From Calliopsis andreniformis (lineage: Eukaryota; Arthropoda; Insecta; Hymenoptera; Andrenidae): a stretch of DNA of 64,000 bases. A model generated the notes under the pieces. That model was not told the origin of the DNA, made no database searches, and saw nothing but the letters and a program-made list of their open reading frames with translations. The translations under genes were made by a program, and so were the position numbers. Where the stretch lies: positions 23,059,501 through 23,123,500 of the forward strand of contig NC_135067.1 in the NCBI RefSeq assembly GCF_051401765.1, written 5' to 3'. This document shows, in pieces, positions 42,701 through 56,087 of the stretch (its first letter is position 1; every line of letters starts with the position of its first letter).

Positions 42701-45029
42701 AGGGCTTCGTGTTTATTTCTCTAAAATACTCAAATTCAATACGTTTGTAAAATACGTTAGGTATCAAAATCAATGACCGAAATCGAATGCACACATATCA
42801 ATGATTTTTTTTTACCACTGTATTATATTTTCTTTGATCTTCCAGCATACACCGATTTCTGGTATTTCATTGTAACTTTTACCTCGTTTAGATTCGAATT
42901 TCTCAGTCTTGATATCTGGTTACGCATACATGATCATTAGCGGGAAAGGTTGGCCACATATGTTTCATTCGTCGCGGGTAAAACTGTTCTTAACGGCAAC
43001 GCGAAATTTTTCGGTCAAAAGACAAACATCAACGAATTACCATGGACTTCCCACGTAAATCTGGCAAAAGTATGTATTATCAACGTCAGCGGATAATCGC
43101 AGGACCGTTTTCATTCGTTCAAGAAAAAATAAGAATATCTTTTGAAAAGTAGCTTCGCTCTTGAGAAAGGTGACGATCGTTCAAGAGCTGTCAAAATGCT
43201 TTTATCTTATTCTTTCGTGTTCAATCCTGAATTACTGATCTCTATAATTCCTTTTCGTTGACGAAATCAAATAGAAACATGATAGTACTGTGTATGAGAG
43301 ACAGAGAGGAAAGAAAAAAGAAAGAGAGAGGAAAGGAGGGAGGATTGGAGAACGCTAGTGAAAAGGGGAAAAGCTAGGAACGCACGATTTAACTCCCGTC
43401 CCGGATGTGGGACGTCTTGGCGTCTCTCTGTCTCGTGGCACAGAAAAAGCTCTTCCACCCTTTTCTCTCTTCTCTCCATTTTTTGGAGTTTCGTTCACAA
43501 CACTGCGGCTCTTTTCATGTTTTTTAAGACCCTGTACGTCCTTTCTTCAAACTTCTTCATCTTATGTTCTTGATTACGAATTCTATAGGTGAACACCATC
43601 ATTGTCTACTTTTCATTTAAAGATACTAGTCAGGTTACAGCGCGATTCTTTGGATGTTGCGATTGAGTATGAATTTCAACAGTTACCCTATACATATGTC
43701 GAAAATTAGAAATGCGAATAAGTCGAACCGATTCTCCCTCTGACTTGGCCAATCAATTCTTCCATGCGTCACGTTGTTGTCGTAGGAATTGATGGTGATT
43801 TCGAAACGAATTGTTCATCATCATCATCATAGAAGACACAGAATAGGAGCAACAAAACCAATAACTACCGTCATAAAAAGTTATGACTACTGACCGCGGA
43901 TGGCACTGATGAATCTCTAACGCGTAATAGTTTGCATGCGAAAATCCCTGGCGCCGCGTTATCTACTTGTTAATGCAAAACCGTCAACGATTCATTCAAT
44001 ACGAGCGGGAAAGTTTATGTGTTCTCTGGCGACTAGACCGAGACTCGATGCAACCTCTTCTCGCGACGAATGTGTTTCTTCCTCTTCGTGCACCAATGCA
44101 TGCTTTCCTCTCCTGTTCTACTCCACTCTCGATCTAACGATCGCTGTAGATTTACAAAGCACACACGGTCCTGATAATAATTCTTTTCTATTGCATATGA
44201 GACTTATCTTTTCTTAGTGACAAGACAAGCTTTACACTTTGTCTGCTTTCTCGCATAATGTATCGAGCCTTTATGAAGGTAATCGGTCAAATTTTGGACA
44301 ATATGTAGATACATTTCAAGATAGCTTTACGGCTTATTGTTTGAAAAATTCTCAGAGTTTCTATGAATATCATTCAAAAACGAATTATGTTTCTATCTTC
44401 TTTATCATTCGCTCTCCTTACTTTATCGTCCACAATGCACCATAGTTATTTAATTTTATTTGTCCATAACGTATCATTGTCCAGCACTCGTCTAAGCTAT
44501 TCCGTAAAATAAACGCATCGAAAGTTTCCAATACGACACAAATATACCTAGATCTTCGAACTTTATGATCATCCCAAGAGAACAACGCCGCGTCGCGCCG
44601 CGCCGCGCCGCGCCGCGCCGCGCCGTCTCGACAATGACGAATGATTGCCTTTTCACGGTCGCATAAGCGACTGGTAAATATCTTGCTATCGAATATAACA
44701 AGTTATTTGTTATCTATAGCGTCGCCACTTTAACAGGTACATTCAAAATATGTACCTACTTTATGTTCTTTCAAGTCAAATCGAATTCGATTTAAATACA
44801 GCATTAATTGAAATTCTGCGGATTACTATAACAATCGGTTCGGAAGTTACTCGAGTTATTCCACATATGTAGCGTGTCGTTTCATAATGCATCGTATTCA
44901 ACATTCCTACCTCGTCAGCATTTTACGCGACTTATCGCAGGACTTTCGATTACTAGATTTAGGTGTAGAATATTAATAGTGATTTGACTAATTACGCGTT
45001 CGTAAGAGAAAGGTTTGAAAGGGAAGCAA
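39787..45029. other. Gene-poor stretch upstream of elevenin
   Basis: No gene could be recognised in these 5.2 kb. The elevenin promoter and at least one 5' UTR exon should lie in the first part, because coding exon 1 begins at a splice acceptor. Several open frames (for example 40846-41250 on minus and 43936-44217 on plus) lack motifs. Small repeats include a CAT run at 43815-43830. Confidence 0.5.
44587..44625. repeat. GCGCC pentanucleotide repeat
   Basis: About seven near-perfect copies of a GC-only pentamer lie in AT-rich surroundings. On minus this reads as an Arg-Ala-Gly run inside a spurious open frame. Confidence 0.85.
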
Positions 45030-45620
45030 AAAAATATGTAAGGTTGAAAGTGTGTAGCACTTACCGTTGTCATATCTATGAGGAGCAAGTTATGAAAGGT
45101 CGAGTGGAGAAGAAGCGAACCGGTCGTTGGCCGGTGGTGGGTACTCGTGTTTCCCTGGAATCACTGGGTAAAGGATGAGCCCCGACGACGGGTGAGGATC
45201 CTAGCACGAGGCGATCACGAGGCCACGAGTCTTTGGTTCTGACTTTAAAATCGTCCGAACAAGGAGGGGGTGCTTGGAGTTTGGAGGTCAGAGGGCGAGT
45301 GATTGGTGGAGCTTGCGCGGGCTACATTTATACTGCAACCACTCACCCCTCTTCCTCGATCTTCTTCGGTGGCACCAAGAGGTTCCCACCGTGTCCACCA
45401 CCATTCGCACCAGCTCCACCAACGTGTTCCTCCTCCACGCTGTTACGGCCGCCCCGTATGTATCGTACACCCTCTGTCTCATTACGTCATTGGACCGAGT
45501 CTCCACCCAGAACGATGATATCACAGGAAATCGCCGACAAGACTGACGACCGCCGAATGCCACGAAACACTACTTTCAGGGGTAGCGGGACCTTCTTACG
45601 TAAATTCATGAATGGAACTT
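45030..45620 (+). promoter_or_regulatory. GC-richer island with promoter-like elements
   Basis: This block is clearly richer in G+C than its flanks. On plus it has an inverted CCAAT (GATTGG at 45301-45306) and a TATA-like TTTATA at 45327-45332 about 20 bp downstream, followed by a C-rich transcript-like stretch. Open frames overlap here on both strands (for example 45233-45625), but none has a recognised domain. It may be the promoter and first exon of an unrecognised or non-coding transcript. This is inference. Confidence 0.3.
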
Positions 45621-45630
45621 TGTGAATGAC

Positions 45631-48600
45631 CCTCCGTCTACAGCGGAACGATCTTAATCTTAATAATCTTGATCATCTTAACCCGGTTATACATGTACAT
45701 GTATATACGTTTCATATATTTTTATATATGTACCACAAATCTTTTTCGATCATGCAATATGTAAGTAGCAGGTCTATGATGAAAACATGTCGAAGTTTTG
45801 TGGCAGATATTTCGATACTTACATAAAAAGCAGCGGAATGAATGAAACTAAGTAAATACTTATTTAGTACTCGGTTAATGTAAGGGCATCTTTTTCTTCT
45901 TGTTCTAGGAATTGTAAGGACAAACGGCCACTCAGCGAAGCCACTGCTCATGATTAAGTAGAAAAGTTGTATCCGCGGGAATGCGTCTCGCGATACTTTG
46001 AGAAATCTTAATTGTTACCGTTAAAACGATGTAACTTGCAAGTTCTACCCACTAACAAAATAAGATAATTCGCTCGTCTTCAACAAAATTAACGAATTGC
46101 GAATTTTCTTCTGTGCCACGTTATTCATTTCAGAAACGATGCATAATTTCAATAATTTCCATATTAACCGCGGTATAGCATTGGACATTCGAAAGGTCTT
46201 GATAGAGAAGATACCGACGATAGAAAGAAGGAGTATCGAAAAGGTTACTTTCGCAATCTTTGGATACACTTACAATTGATTCCCAGACGTACACACACTT
46301 ACATACTAGTACATTACGTTTCGGTGTATCAAGATCTTTACGAACTCGTTCGAGTGAAACGAATTCTCTCTCATTTTTATCTCCCGTTTCTTACATTTTG
46401 CTGGCCATTCTTCGTGGTTCTCATTTATCGCAGGCATCGTGAAAACTCGAGCGTCCAATCAATCAAGTTGACCAGTTAATATTTAATTTCATTGATCGTC
46501 GTTCGAAGGCGGGGGTGGAAACCAGAAACAGTGACACAGTATCATAGAATTAAAAAGCTGACTCCAGCAATTCAAAGTGTCGATTTACTCAAACTTCAGA
46601 GACCGTCGGATATGTATAAATTTTGACAGGCCGTTTATAACGAAATAGCGAGACTTAATATCAGTGTCAAAAGATGTACTCGAGAAATTTCCACCGACGA
46701 TAGTTAACGAACGTAAGAATTACAGGGGCGAATTTTTTTTTAGGAATAATTAACCCACAACGGCCACGTAGGTCTCATTAAAAACGACAGGCAAGACTTG
46801 GCAGGTAGGTATCTGTTTAATGCGAAAAAGTCGACGTTCGCTTTCCTTTTCTTTTCCTTTCCGCAGCTTTCTTCTTCTGTTTACACCTGCTGAACAATTA
46901 AAAAACGTATTTTAACGAGAAACATATAAAAAATCGTATCATATCGTGAAATATGCATCTGTCCTTTGTTGTTACGTTTAAAATTTAAGGAAGATCCCCT
47001 CTTAGACTACCGTCATGCGTGCAAGTTAGGAACAGAAAAAGGATGTATGTATCAGCAACGTTTCCGCGAACGAACCTTTGCGTTATTATATCCATGTACA
47101 TTATATGCAAGCGACGTCATACAAGTGATCATTAAAGTACCAGCAAATGTAGTTCTTATTGTTATATTCAGGCTTTAGGGTATGAACTGTGTCTTTTTCA
47201 AAACAGAACGAATTCGTCTCAAAAATGATATCCGCGTCATGTTAAAATCGTCATCGATGCCAAGTTGCGAGTGTTCTTCGAATGAACACTGCAAACTGCG
47301 TCAGTTAGTTTTTTGCAACAGTGAATAGACTGCTATAAGTCAGACCTCTCGTTTCGCTGATTCTTTGTCGGTATCGTTGCGGGTCAACGAAATTGTAACG
47401 AGCTTTCTTCTCTCTTACTCTCTTATCGCGTAATCAGAAAAAAGCGATACGAAGAAAGATTAATGATTATCGGAGGTAACCGCAATTAATCCGCAATTAT
47501 CCACACATTAATTTGGGGAAAAAGGCAAGAAAAGGAAATGGGCTGTGGGAAGCAAGGAATGTGTTACTAATCGAGAAGAGCTGCAGCGACAGACGTCGTG
47601 GCGCCTTTGCGTCGAAGGATTAGCATGATTCAGTATCTATCACCGCAACTGCTATACGGACCAATTGTATTGACAAAACCAGAAACGCAACTGTCCACCT
47701 CGACGTCATTATCCTTTCGTTTTCAAATATTCGCTTCTCTACCAATTTACCAGATGGACAAATTCATTTGAATATCGGCCAAACGAATCACTTCTTTATC
47801 CCTCGTTGTCTCTACTCGATTCTGAATCATGATTTTCGTTGGAACTCTTCTTTATTAGAAGCATCATGGTTCACTGTGAAAAATATACTGATAACTTATC
47901 TAAAATATCTTGAGAGAAGTTAAAACGCTTGAGAATCAAATCGATCGATTTGAAGAAAGTTGACATCACTTAAAAGCAAATTTTAATAAGACTTCATGGT
48001 GTAGAGTTGGAGTGGAAGTTGTAACTTATACAACCGACTTGTTCTTGAAGAGTACAAACGCTGCCTCGGGATATTTAACAGAAGTAATCTTTTAACATTT
48101 ATTACAATTGCGATCGTTATTAAACAGTTGTGTAAGATTCGTAATCGTCAGCCTTAACTGTCTATAACTTTTCTTTTGTTTCTTTTCTGATTCTTATTTC
48201 AAATTCCTTATAAAACTTTTGAAGCTTCCTTAATTAGCGGCAATCCCATGCTCAAAGAGTTTTTCGCGGCTTCGCATTTGCGACGTTGATAGAAACCGTT
48301 AATCGATCTGCAGGAATATTTGCGTAATCGTAGATTTTAGGATACAGAATATTCCAACTTCTAAATCTTTCGAAATCAGATGAAATTTTTCTACCGGGAA
48401 AGTGAACAAGAGCACAATTCTGCGCGTAAGTAATTCCATCAAAGGAAAGACCGAAAATTGATGATTCATACGACTACGAAGTACTCACTCATTCATGCAC
48501 CCTGTTTTGTTCTTTTTCGACCTATTCAGCTATCCTGACATTTTGCCCTTTCTACGAAAAAATTATGTTCGACCAAATGTCGAGTACATATATCGTTCTG

Positions 48601-50732
48601 GTGGTCATTCTTGTCACGTTCATCCATGAACATGAACCCCTAATTGTTTCGATCGATGTAAAAATACGGTCGCTCAAGGCAGACTTTGAGGGTTGCCATT
48701 TTTGCTTTCTCTTTTCCCTGAAAGAGAATATTTTCAATTTCATTCCGTTCCACGGTGATGGTCGAAGCAAGGGAGGAAAGCAACGAGAAAATACAACACG
48801 TGTACGTTGAAACGTACGTTCGTTTGTCCTGCTTCGGGCAAACTAACTCGTATTAATGCACTTTTCGACGCATCGACGCTGAAACTACTCTTGTGAGCTG
48901 AGCTTGTCTCGCTCGATCGGCTGAAGGAAAATCAAATGAACTTTTTGCTACAGCAATCGAAACATCGTAACTATACTATGTAGAATGGTTTGTAACCTCT
49001 TCTACTCTTGAGTACACGGTATTTTCCTCTATGAGATTTTTTTTCTTATAAAAATAACAGTGCGGAAAAGGAAGCATGATAATATTTCTTCAGTATCTCC
49101 GAAAGAGAAAAGGAATAGTTAAGATTAAGAGAGGAAAGCCCGAAAGGAGGAGGATATTTGTGCGTAGGTTGCTGGCGCCTAGAAGAACCCCCTGTTTATG
49201 TATCCCTAACTTTCATACTTCTCTCGTAGGTACGAAAATCGTTCGAGTAATAATGAAGCGTAGTTTTATTGCTCGAAAGCCGCCGGCTTCTCGTACGCTC
49301 TCATTTTTTATAACGCTTATACGCGAAATTGAGCGGATCATTACAGAAAATTATGGTGCAATTTTTCTTTTTTAATTTACGAACACATGGTTATTTTCAA
49401 ATCTAAGTATTCGGTGACGTATACTTGAGACTTGGGAGTGCCGCGTTATATCGAGACAAAATTTTGATTCGCCTCTAAATACAAGAAAAGAGGGAGAAAT
49501 GAAACTTTTCGCCGAAAGTAATTGACGTCATTGAACGGCTTTTTACCTTTAAGTCAAATTTCCTTTCTTTTCCTTTCATTTTTCAACTTTTTCCTATTTT
49601 CAAAGTAGGGTATAGGTATAATCTTATCGAAGAAAAAGAGATCACTTCGTCTGTCTTTATGTACATGACTATTTTATGCATCCAAAGAACGTAAAAAATG
49701 AAAACGTTCTTTTATACTATGCAAGGAAGAGAACATAAAGAAAAGGAAAAGGATAAACAAAAGTGCTTTTATATTTGTGTCTCTTTTATAAATCAGTTGA
49801 GATATTTCGCATAGTTAGTTTTTTTATTATTTCATGTATTTACTTAAAATCGCAGAAAAAGGTAAGCGTACCTAAAGTATAATATGTTCAAGAATACAGT
49901 CCAACAAATGTACGTCATTTTTATCAGTTATAGATCAAGTATTTCATTATTTCACATTTACCGTCACTTTTCTTTTGACAAATTTTGCGCAATAAACCTT
50001 TTTCATGGCCCTTGTGTAGTATCGCAGTGACATCTTGCGTTAGTTGTGCAAGCTGTATGGGAGCTGTACGGGCAGTACGAAAGCTATACCAAAACCGACG
50101 AGAAAGAGAAGAAAATAGAAGAGCAAGAGAGAGATAACTACGATTTCGAGGTACCGAAAAGGACAGAACGTTATACAACTGTACACAACGAAGACCGAAA
50201 TATTGGGTCAGAAGGAGAAAATAAAGAGGGAATTGAGGGGAAGCTAGAAAGGGATCGATAAAGAGCAGGAGAACAAGTGCCTTCTGCTGATCGCCGTTGG
50301 AGCAAATTCTTTAATATTTTTCTCCGTTAATCTTAACGAGCATTTAACGGTGATTTTTCCAACTCTTTCTTGTTCTTAAGTGTTAGAAGCTTCTACGCAA
50401 CACTCTGCTCGATTGTGAAGATATAAAGTTGATATTTCTTACACACGTTATAAGAAAATGTCGTTCGCAACGATGAAGTTCCTGCTTATTTTCGAAAAGA
50501 AATGATAAATAGTGAACATATTCAATCGTAAGTTAATAGTGGACGAATTAGAAAAGTTTTAAAATTATTTAAATGATAGGTCAAATCATTGACGCATTTT
50601 GGGTCAGGAAAATAAAAGTACGTGTATCAAATTAATGAGAGACTTCATCGTTGCAAGGAAAACAACACTCAGGTTCAATTATACTTGAATACGTAAACAT
50701 GTAGCACGACGAATGTTTAAAATCTGTTCTAG
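45631..50732. other. Gene-poor stretch before Skp1
   Basis: Nothing coding can be supported in these 5.1 kb. A TAAT-rich cluster lies near 47460-47515. The last part should include the Skp1 promoter and a 5' UTR exon, because an acceptor-like TTCTAG directly precedes the Skp1 ATG. The open frame at 48565-48810 has a hydrophobic start but no support. Confidence 0.5.
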
Positions 50733-51319
<587 letters not shown>

Positions 51320-52414
51320 ACCAAGATATTCAGAAACGGTTAATTTTTGGTTTTCTAAAATTCTAATGAACATTTAGAAATTAATCCGCCGATGATACAC
51401 TAATTATATTATATTCGTGTGTTTCATAATTTTAATAACCACACATAATTTTTTGATTGATGCACCAAATATTCCTATATAACATAGATTTCTGCTTTCA
51501 AAATATTGAAGGTCACATTGATGTGTCTGTGGTTTATTTATCCCCCATTTTTTGTATAACATTAATCACGCAGACACGAAGTTCACAAGTATAAATATAA
51601 ATAGCATATCTCCCTAGTGACGCAGTCGATCTGCGTTACGTTTGGTGTACTAGATCTGCAAATTACCTTTTGTCTATGTAGAATATAAGTTTAATTTCTA
51701 CACTTGGTAGTTTTATTTACATCTTCCTTGTACAAATAATTCTAAGAAAATAGAAGTAGTAAACACAAGTATAAATTGTAAACAGTATAAATTGTATTGA
51801 AAAATTAAACTTGTAAAAGCAGTGTCTGTGCATTATATAATCAATAATATTTTAATTCTACTTCCACTGTTAGAACAAACATTAAGTTGCATAAATATGT
51901 AATACATAAGTCGATATTGATAATTTAACGTTTTATGGATGTACGTATGTGCATAGGTACATACATTTGAATAAAACGTTTCAATACTTTCTGTAAATCA
52001 AAATCTATATGTTTTTTAAATGTTCTAAATGAAATTTTAGAAATGTAAATATACTTATATGTTCATTTATATCCAAAAAATGTGTCCATACAGTGTTTTT
52101 GATCTAAAAGCTAAAATAAACAGTGCATAACCTACGTCAAGGCTAACAGATGTATTTAGAAAACGCTGCATTCCATCATTTTTATTTTCAATCATGGTTT
52201 AAGTGTTAAACAGAAATGCAGTTTTTATTAGGCTGATGTTCACGTATATTTGACACATAATGAGTGAGTATGAACATTTTTTTGTAGTAAACAAATTAGA
52301 GTTAAAAAATTGATTATGATGTAGTCACAGCTTTTACTTATTCAAGCTTCGACAATTTTTTTAGATAATGCAGAGAACAATTTAAAATGTTCTTTCAACA
52401 ATCCAACAAGTGTG
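51320..52414. other. Skp1 3' UTR and AASDH upstream region
   Basis: No gene is visible. AATAAA motifs on plus at 51970-51975 and 52115-52120 could end the Skp1 transcript. The last 150 bp may contain the start exon of the AASDH gene: an ATG at 52260 is followed at once by a strong GTGAGT donor, and an acceptor lies at 52364. Confidence 0.5.
51970..51975 (+). terminator. Possible poly(A) signal of Skp1
   Basis: AATAAA about 650 bp past the Skp1 stop on the same strand; another copy lies at 52115-52120. Which one is used cannot be told from the sequence. Confidence 0.3.
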
Positions 52415-55400
52415 ATGAAAAAATTGCATGAGATTTGTAATTGGAATGAAACTGATAATGCAGCAATAGAATATCATGATTTACAAGAAATTATTTACAT
52501 AACATATAGAGAACTTTTGGCTGCAAAGTTAATGTTGTCTGATCTTTTAACATTTATACAGAACCCTGAATTTATTGGTATATATTTTGATATTCCTATA
52601 TATTGTGTAATTTCATTAATACTTGGGTAAGAATCGACATGTTTATCTTGATATACGTAAAATGTCTAAGACTAAATATAAAAGTATTGTAACTAATGTC
52701 AATTTTCTATCATTTTCTTTGTTTATAGGATTTTAACCAGTGAACACAGTTTTGTAAATATACCTTCAGATAAAAAAGAATATACAAGTTTGATAACTAC
52801 TTTGCATATTCGTTACTTATTTTGTAAAGAAATACCAAATGAAGGAGATATTTTAAATCGGGTCAAAATACACAATGAATCTATTTATCTCGTGAAATTA
52901 AAACACATTCAGAAACAAGTAACACAACATGTGAAAGTAAATTATTATGCTTACGCAATTACTACTTCTGGCTCAACTGGAACACCAAAAGTAGTTAGAG
53001 TGTCTCACTCCTGTATAGTTCCAAACATTCTAGATTTGAACAAGATATTAGTTGTTAAAAAAACAGATAGAATTGCTCAATTCACAAATTTTTCTTTTGA
53101 TCCTAGTATTATCGAAATTTTTCTTGCTCTCTCAAATGGAGGAACATTATTTATGGTTTCAAAGACATTAAAGAACAATGCAAATAGGTAAGTGGAGATA
53201 AAAAAATGTCTAATAATATTAGCATTGCTTGTGCAAAAATTTAAATTTATAGAAATTTCCCTCATTTTCAGATTATTAGAAGTAGTTTATTCTAGTCAAA
53301 TTACTATATTACAAATGACTCCATCAGTTTTTTTGTATAACTGGACCACAAAATGTTTAAGAAACACTATTTTAAGTAATAATACATCGCTTAGAATTCT
53401 TCTTTTGGGTGGAGAACCATTTCCAAAAATTGAACTATTTCATGAAATTAAACATCCCCAAAATAATACAAAAATCTATAATATTTATGGTATTACTGAA
53501 CTGTCATGTTGGGCCAGTATTAATGAGATTATACCAACAAACCTTCAACTTGATACACGTCTATTAGGACAAGCATTATCGCATACTATATTTCAAGTTA
53601 AAGATGAGTTAGGAAATGTTGTGGCAAATGGTACAGGCTTTCTTCATATAGGTACTTATTTTGACTTCTTTTATTCTGTATAGTCATCGTAAAATGAGAC
53701 TTAACTTTTATATATATTTATTTATAGGAAGTAACAGTAGAATTTGTGTAATAAATGATGAAAGTATTGAAGATTTCAAACTACCTGTATTTCGTGACAC
53801 TGGTGACATAGTTCATGTAAGCATATGCAGTATTTGGATGTATTGTTTATTAGTTTATTTTATGCAATAAAATATATTTCTATTTTAGATTGATAAAAAC
53901 AGTAGAATATTTTATAAGGGAAGAAAAAATAATATAATAAAAAGATTTGGTAATAAGGTGGATTTAATAAAGCTTGAAGAATTTATATTACAACTAAATT
54001 TTGTTAAATGTTGTTATGCTTTATGGGATGAAAACTGCCATAAACTACATTTGTGTTTGACAACAAAGGAAAAAGTTATAGATTACTCCAATGCAAAAGA
54101 TGCTGTAACCAAATACTTACATAACTTAGATCCCTTGGAAAGGCCAAATGAAATTCATTTCTTGAAACAATTTGAATGTACCTCCAGTGGAAAAGTTTGT
54201 ATAAAATTTCTAAAGAAATATATAAAAGAGCAGACAACAAAGAAAAATGTAGAAGATGATGACAAAGTAAAAAATATTGAAGAAATATTTCAATGCGTTT
54301 GGAGGGATAGTTTAACATGTGAAACTGATGGATTTATAAGCGGAGGAGGATCATCTATAATAGCACTTCAAATGTCAAGTACTTTGTCTGAAAAAATGAA
54401 TATAGAATTTCCTGAATTAATTGGCATGTTTTTAAATAATGCCAGAGCAGATGAATGTCTTAATTACATAAAAGCTACTGTATTAAATTATCACAAAGAA
54501 AGAGTAGCCAACAATGTTGAATGTCATTCTTGTAACAATGAACTAATACCCTTAATTGACATAGCTAAAGAACATGACAAATACATTAATGCAGAATGTC
54601 AAAGTTCAGATCCATTTCAAGTTCCCACATATAAATGGTATAAATGTAAAGGTCAAATGTTTAGTGACACATTATTTACAGATAAAAAATATACATTACA
54701 AAAAAATACGATTTTAAAAATTGAAATATTGAAAACATATGATTTAGAAAAATGTGTAGATGCATCACCAACGATATTTCATTATTCAGAGTAAGTAGTA
54801 AATTGTATTATAAAGAATGTCTCGTTTTAGCCTTTACATGTGACTAATAAATGTATCTTTTTATATATATATATATATATATAAATATATGTATATAGTG
54901 GAAACACGTATGGCACAGTTGGTTCACATTCTGGTTTCATTTTTACATTTCAATTAGTGAAAGATAGCTATATTCCTATATTTAGAATAAAATTACCTAA
55001 TAGAATTGAAGCTTCAATTTTAATCTTAGATGATTTCAAGGGCATAGTAGGTAAGTTTTTTATTATTTGAAAGATTTATTTCTTCGTTCTTCTCTATTTA
55101 TTTCTTTGCAGGATGTCACGATGGTAATGTGTACTGTTTACATTTAAAGACAGGAAAAGTTATTTGGAAATATCAGACGGGAGACGTTGTAAAATGTTCT
55201 GCAATAGCTTGTAAAGAACGGAAAAAAGTATTTGTTGGTTCTTACGATTTTTATATATACTGCCTCTCTGTAAAGGTATATTAAAATATTTAGTTGAAAT
55301 TGCATATAAAGAGTCTAATAAAAAAAATTTGAACGTAGGATGGAACTAACATTTGGAAAGTTCAGATCAGTAATGGAAGTATTAGCGCTTCTGGTTGTTT

Positions 55401-56061
55401 GCATTTATCATCGAATTCCGTCTTATTTGGAACTTTGGATGGTTTTTGTTCAGCAGTAGAACAATCATCAGGAAAGATTGTTTGGAAACACAAATTGGAC
55501 AATCCTATTTTTGTCACACCTACAGTTTTAAACTCCGGCCTTGTTCTATTTTGTTCCGTAACAGGAATACTATGCTGTTTCGACATTGAAATCAATGTTC
55601 AGGTAATGAAAACTTAGTACATGAGTTTGCATAAAAAATTGTTTTCATCTTAATTCCTTTTTTTGATTTTGCAGATGTGGAACTATAAAATTAATGGTAA
55701 TGTATTCTCAAATATTGTGAAAAGAAACGATACGCTTACAGGTTGTGAAAACATTATTGTTGCTAGTCAAAATAAGAATGTGTATTGTTTACAATCGATA
55801 GATTCTAGCTTTAAAAGTGAACCGAGTTTAAAATACGTATTAAATCTTCATTCACCAATTTTTGCAACTCCTTGGAACGAGGATAATATTTTGTACGTAG
55901 CGTGTACAGATGGTACCCTATATACTTATAACATTGCAAGAAATAAACTTACAAAGACTGTAAAGCTTCCTGGAGAAGTGTTTTCGTCGCCTGTTGTCAG
56001 TGATCATATTATGGTCGTCGGATGCAGGGATAACAATGTCTATGTTTTGAAAATTGCTTAA
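52415..56061 (+). CDS. AASDH: AASDH-type acyl-CoA synthetase family member 4 (beta-alanine-activating enzyme), nine exons
   Basis: The family adenylates an amino or acyl acid, loads it on its own carrier domain and ends in a beta-propeller; the human protein activates beta-alanine. Exons are 52415-52626, 52729-53187, 53272-53651, 53728-53816, 53889-54790, 54899-55050, 55112-55275, 55339-55602 and 55675-56061, giving 3009 nt (1002 aa). Adenylation motifs: TTSGSTGTPK (A3), NIYGITELSCWA (A5), RDTGDIV (A7), FYKGRKNNIIKRFGNKVDL (A8) and SSGKV with the late Lys (A10). The carrier domain has SGGGSSI in place of the usual GGDS. From about residue 720, seven or so PQQ-type repeats follow (GCHDGNVYCLHLKTGKVIW; GTLDGFCSAVEQSSGKIVW), ending LPGEVFSSPVV...GCRDNNVYVLK as in human AASDH (1098 aa). 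The N-terminus may be 18 residues longer through a tiny exon at 52260. Confidence 0.93.
54860..54893. repeat. AT repeat inside an AASDH intron
   Basis: An AT-dinucleotide run lies in the short intron before the exon starting at 54899, ending next to the acceptor. It replaces the usual pyrimidine tract. Confidence 0.7.
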
Positions 56062-56081
56062 AATATTGTTAGTAAGCACGT

Positions 56082-56087
56082 AATAAA
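56082..56087 (+). terminator. Poly(A) signal of AASDH
   Basis: AATAAA lies 20 bp after the AASDH stop on the same strand. It is the first signal available and implies a short 3' UTR. Confidence 0.5.

Noticed and set aside
45233..45625. 130-codon open frame in the GC-richer island
   Set aside because: It is Pro/Ser/Thr-rich with no recognised domain. Several frames on both strands are open over the same bases, which is expected from base composition, so it is not listed as a gene.
48565..48810. Open frame with a signal-like start (MSSTYIVLVVILV)
   Set aside because: The hydrophobic stretch could suggest a secreted peptide, but there is no family motif, no splice-linked extension, and the antisense frame is equally open.
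50046..50261. Glu/Lys/Arg-rich open frame upstream of Skp1
   Set aside because: Low complexity arising from a purine-rich strand; no start context, motif or splicing support.
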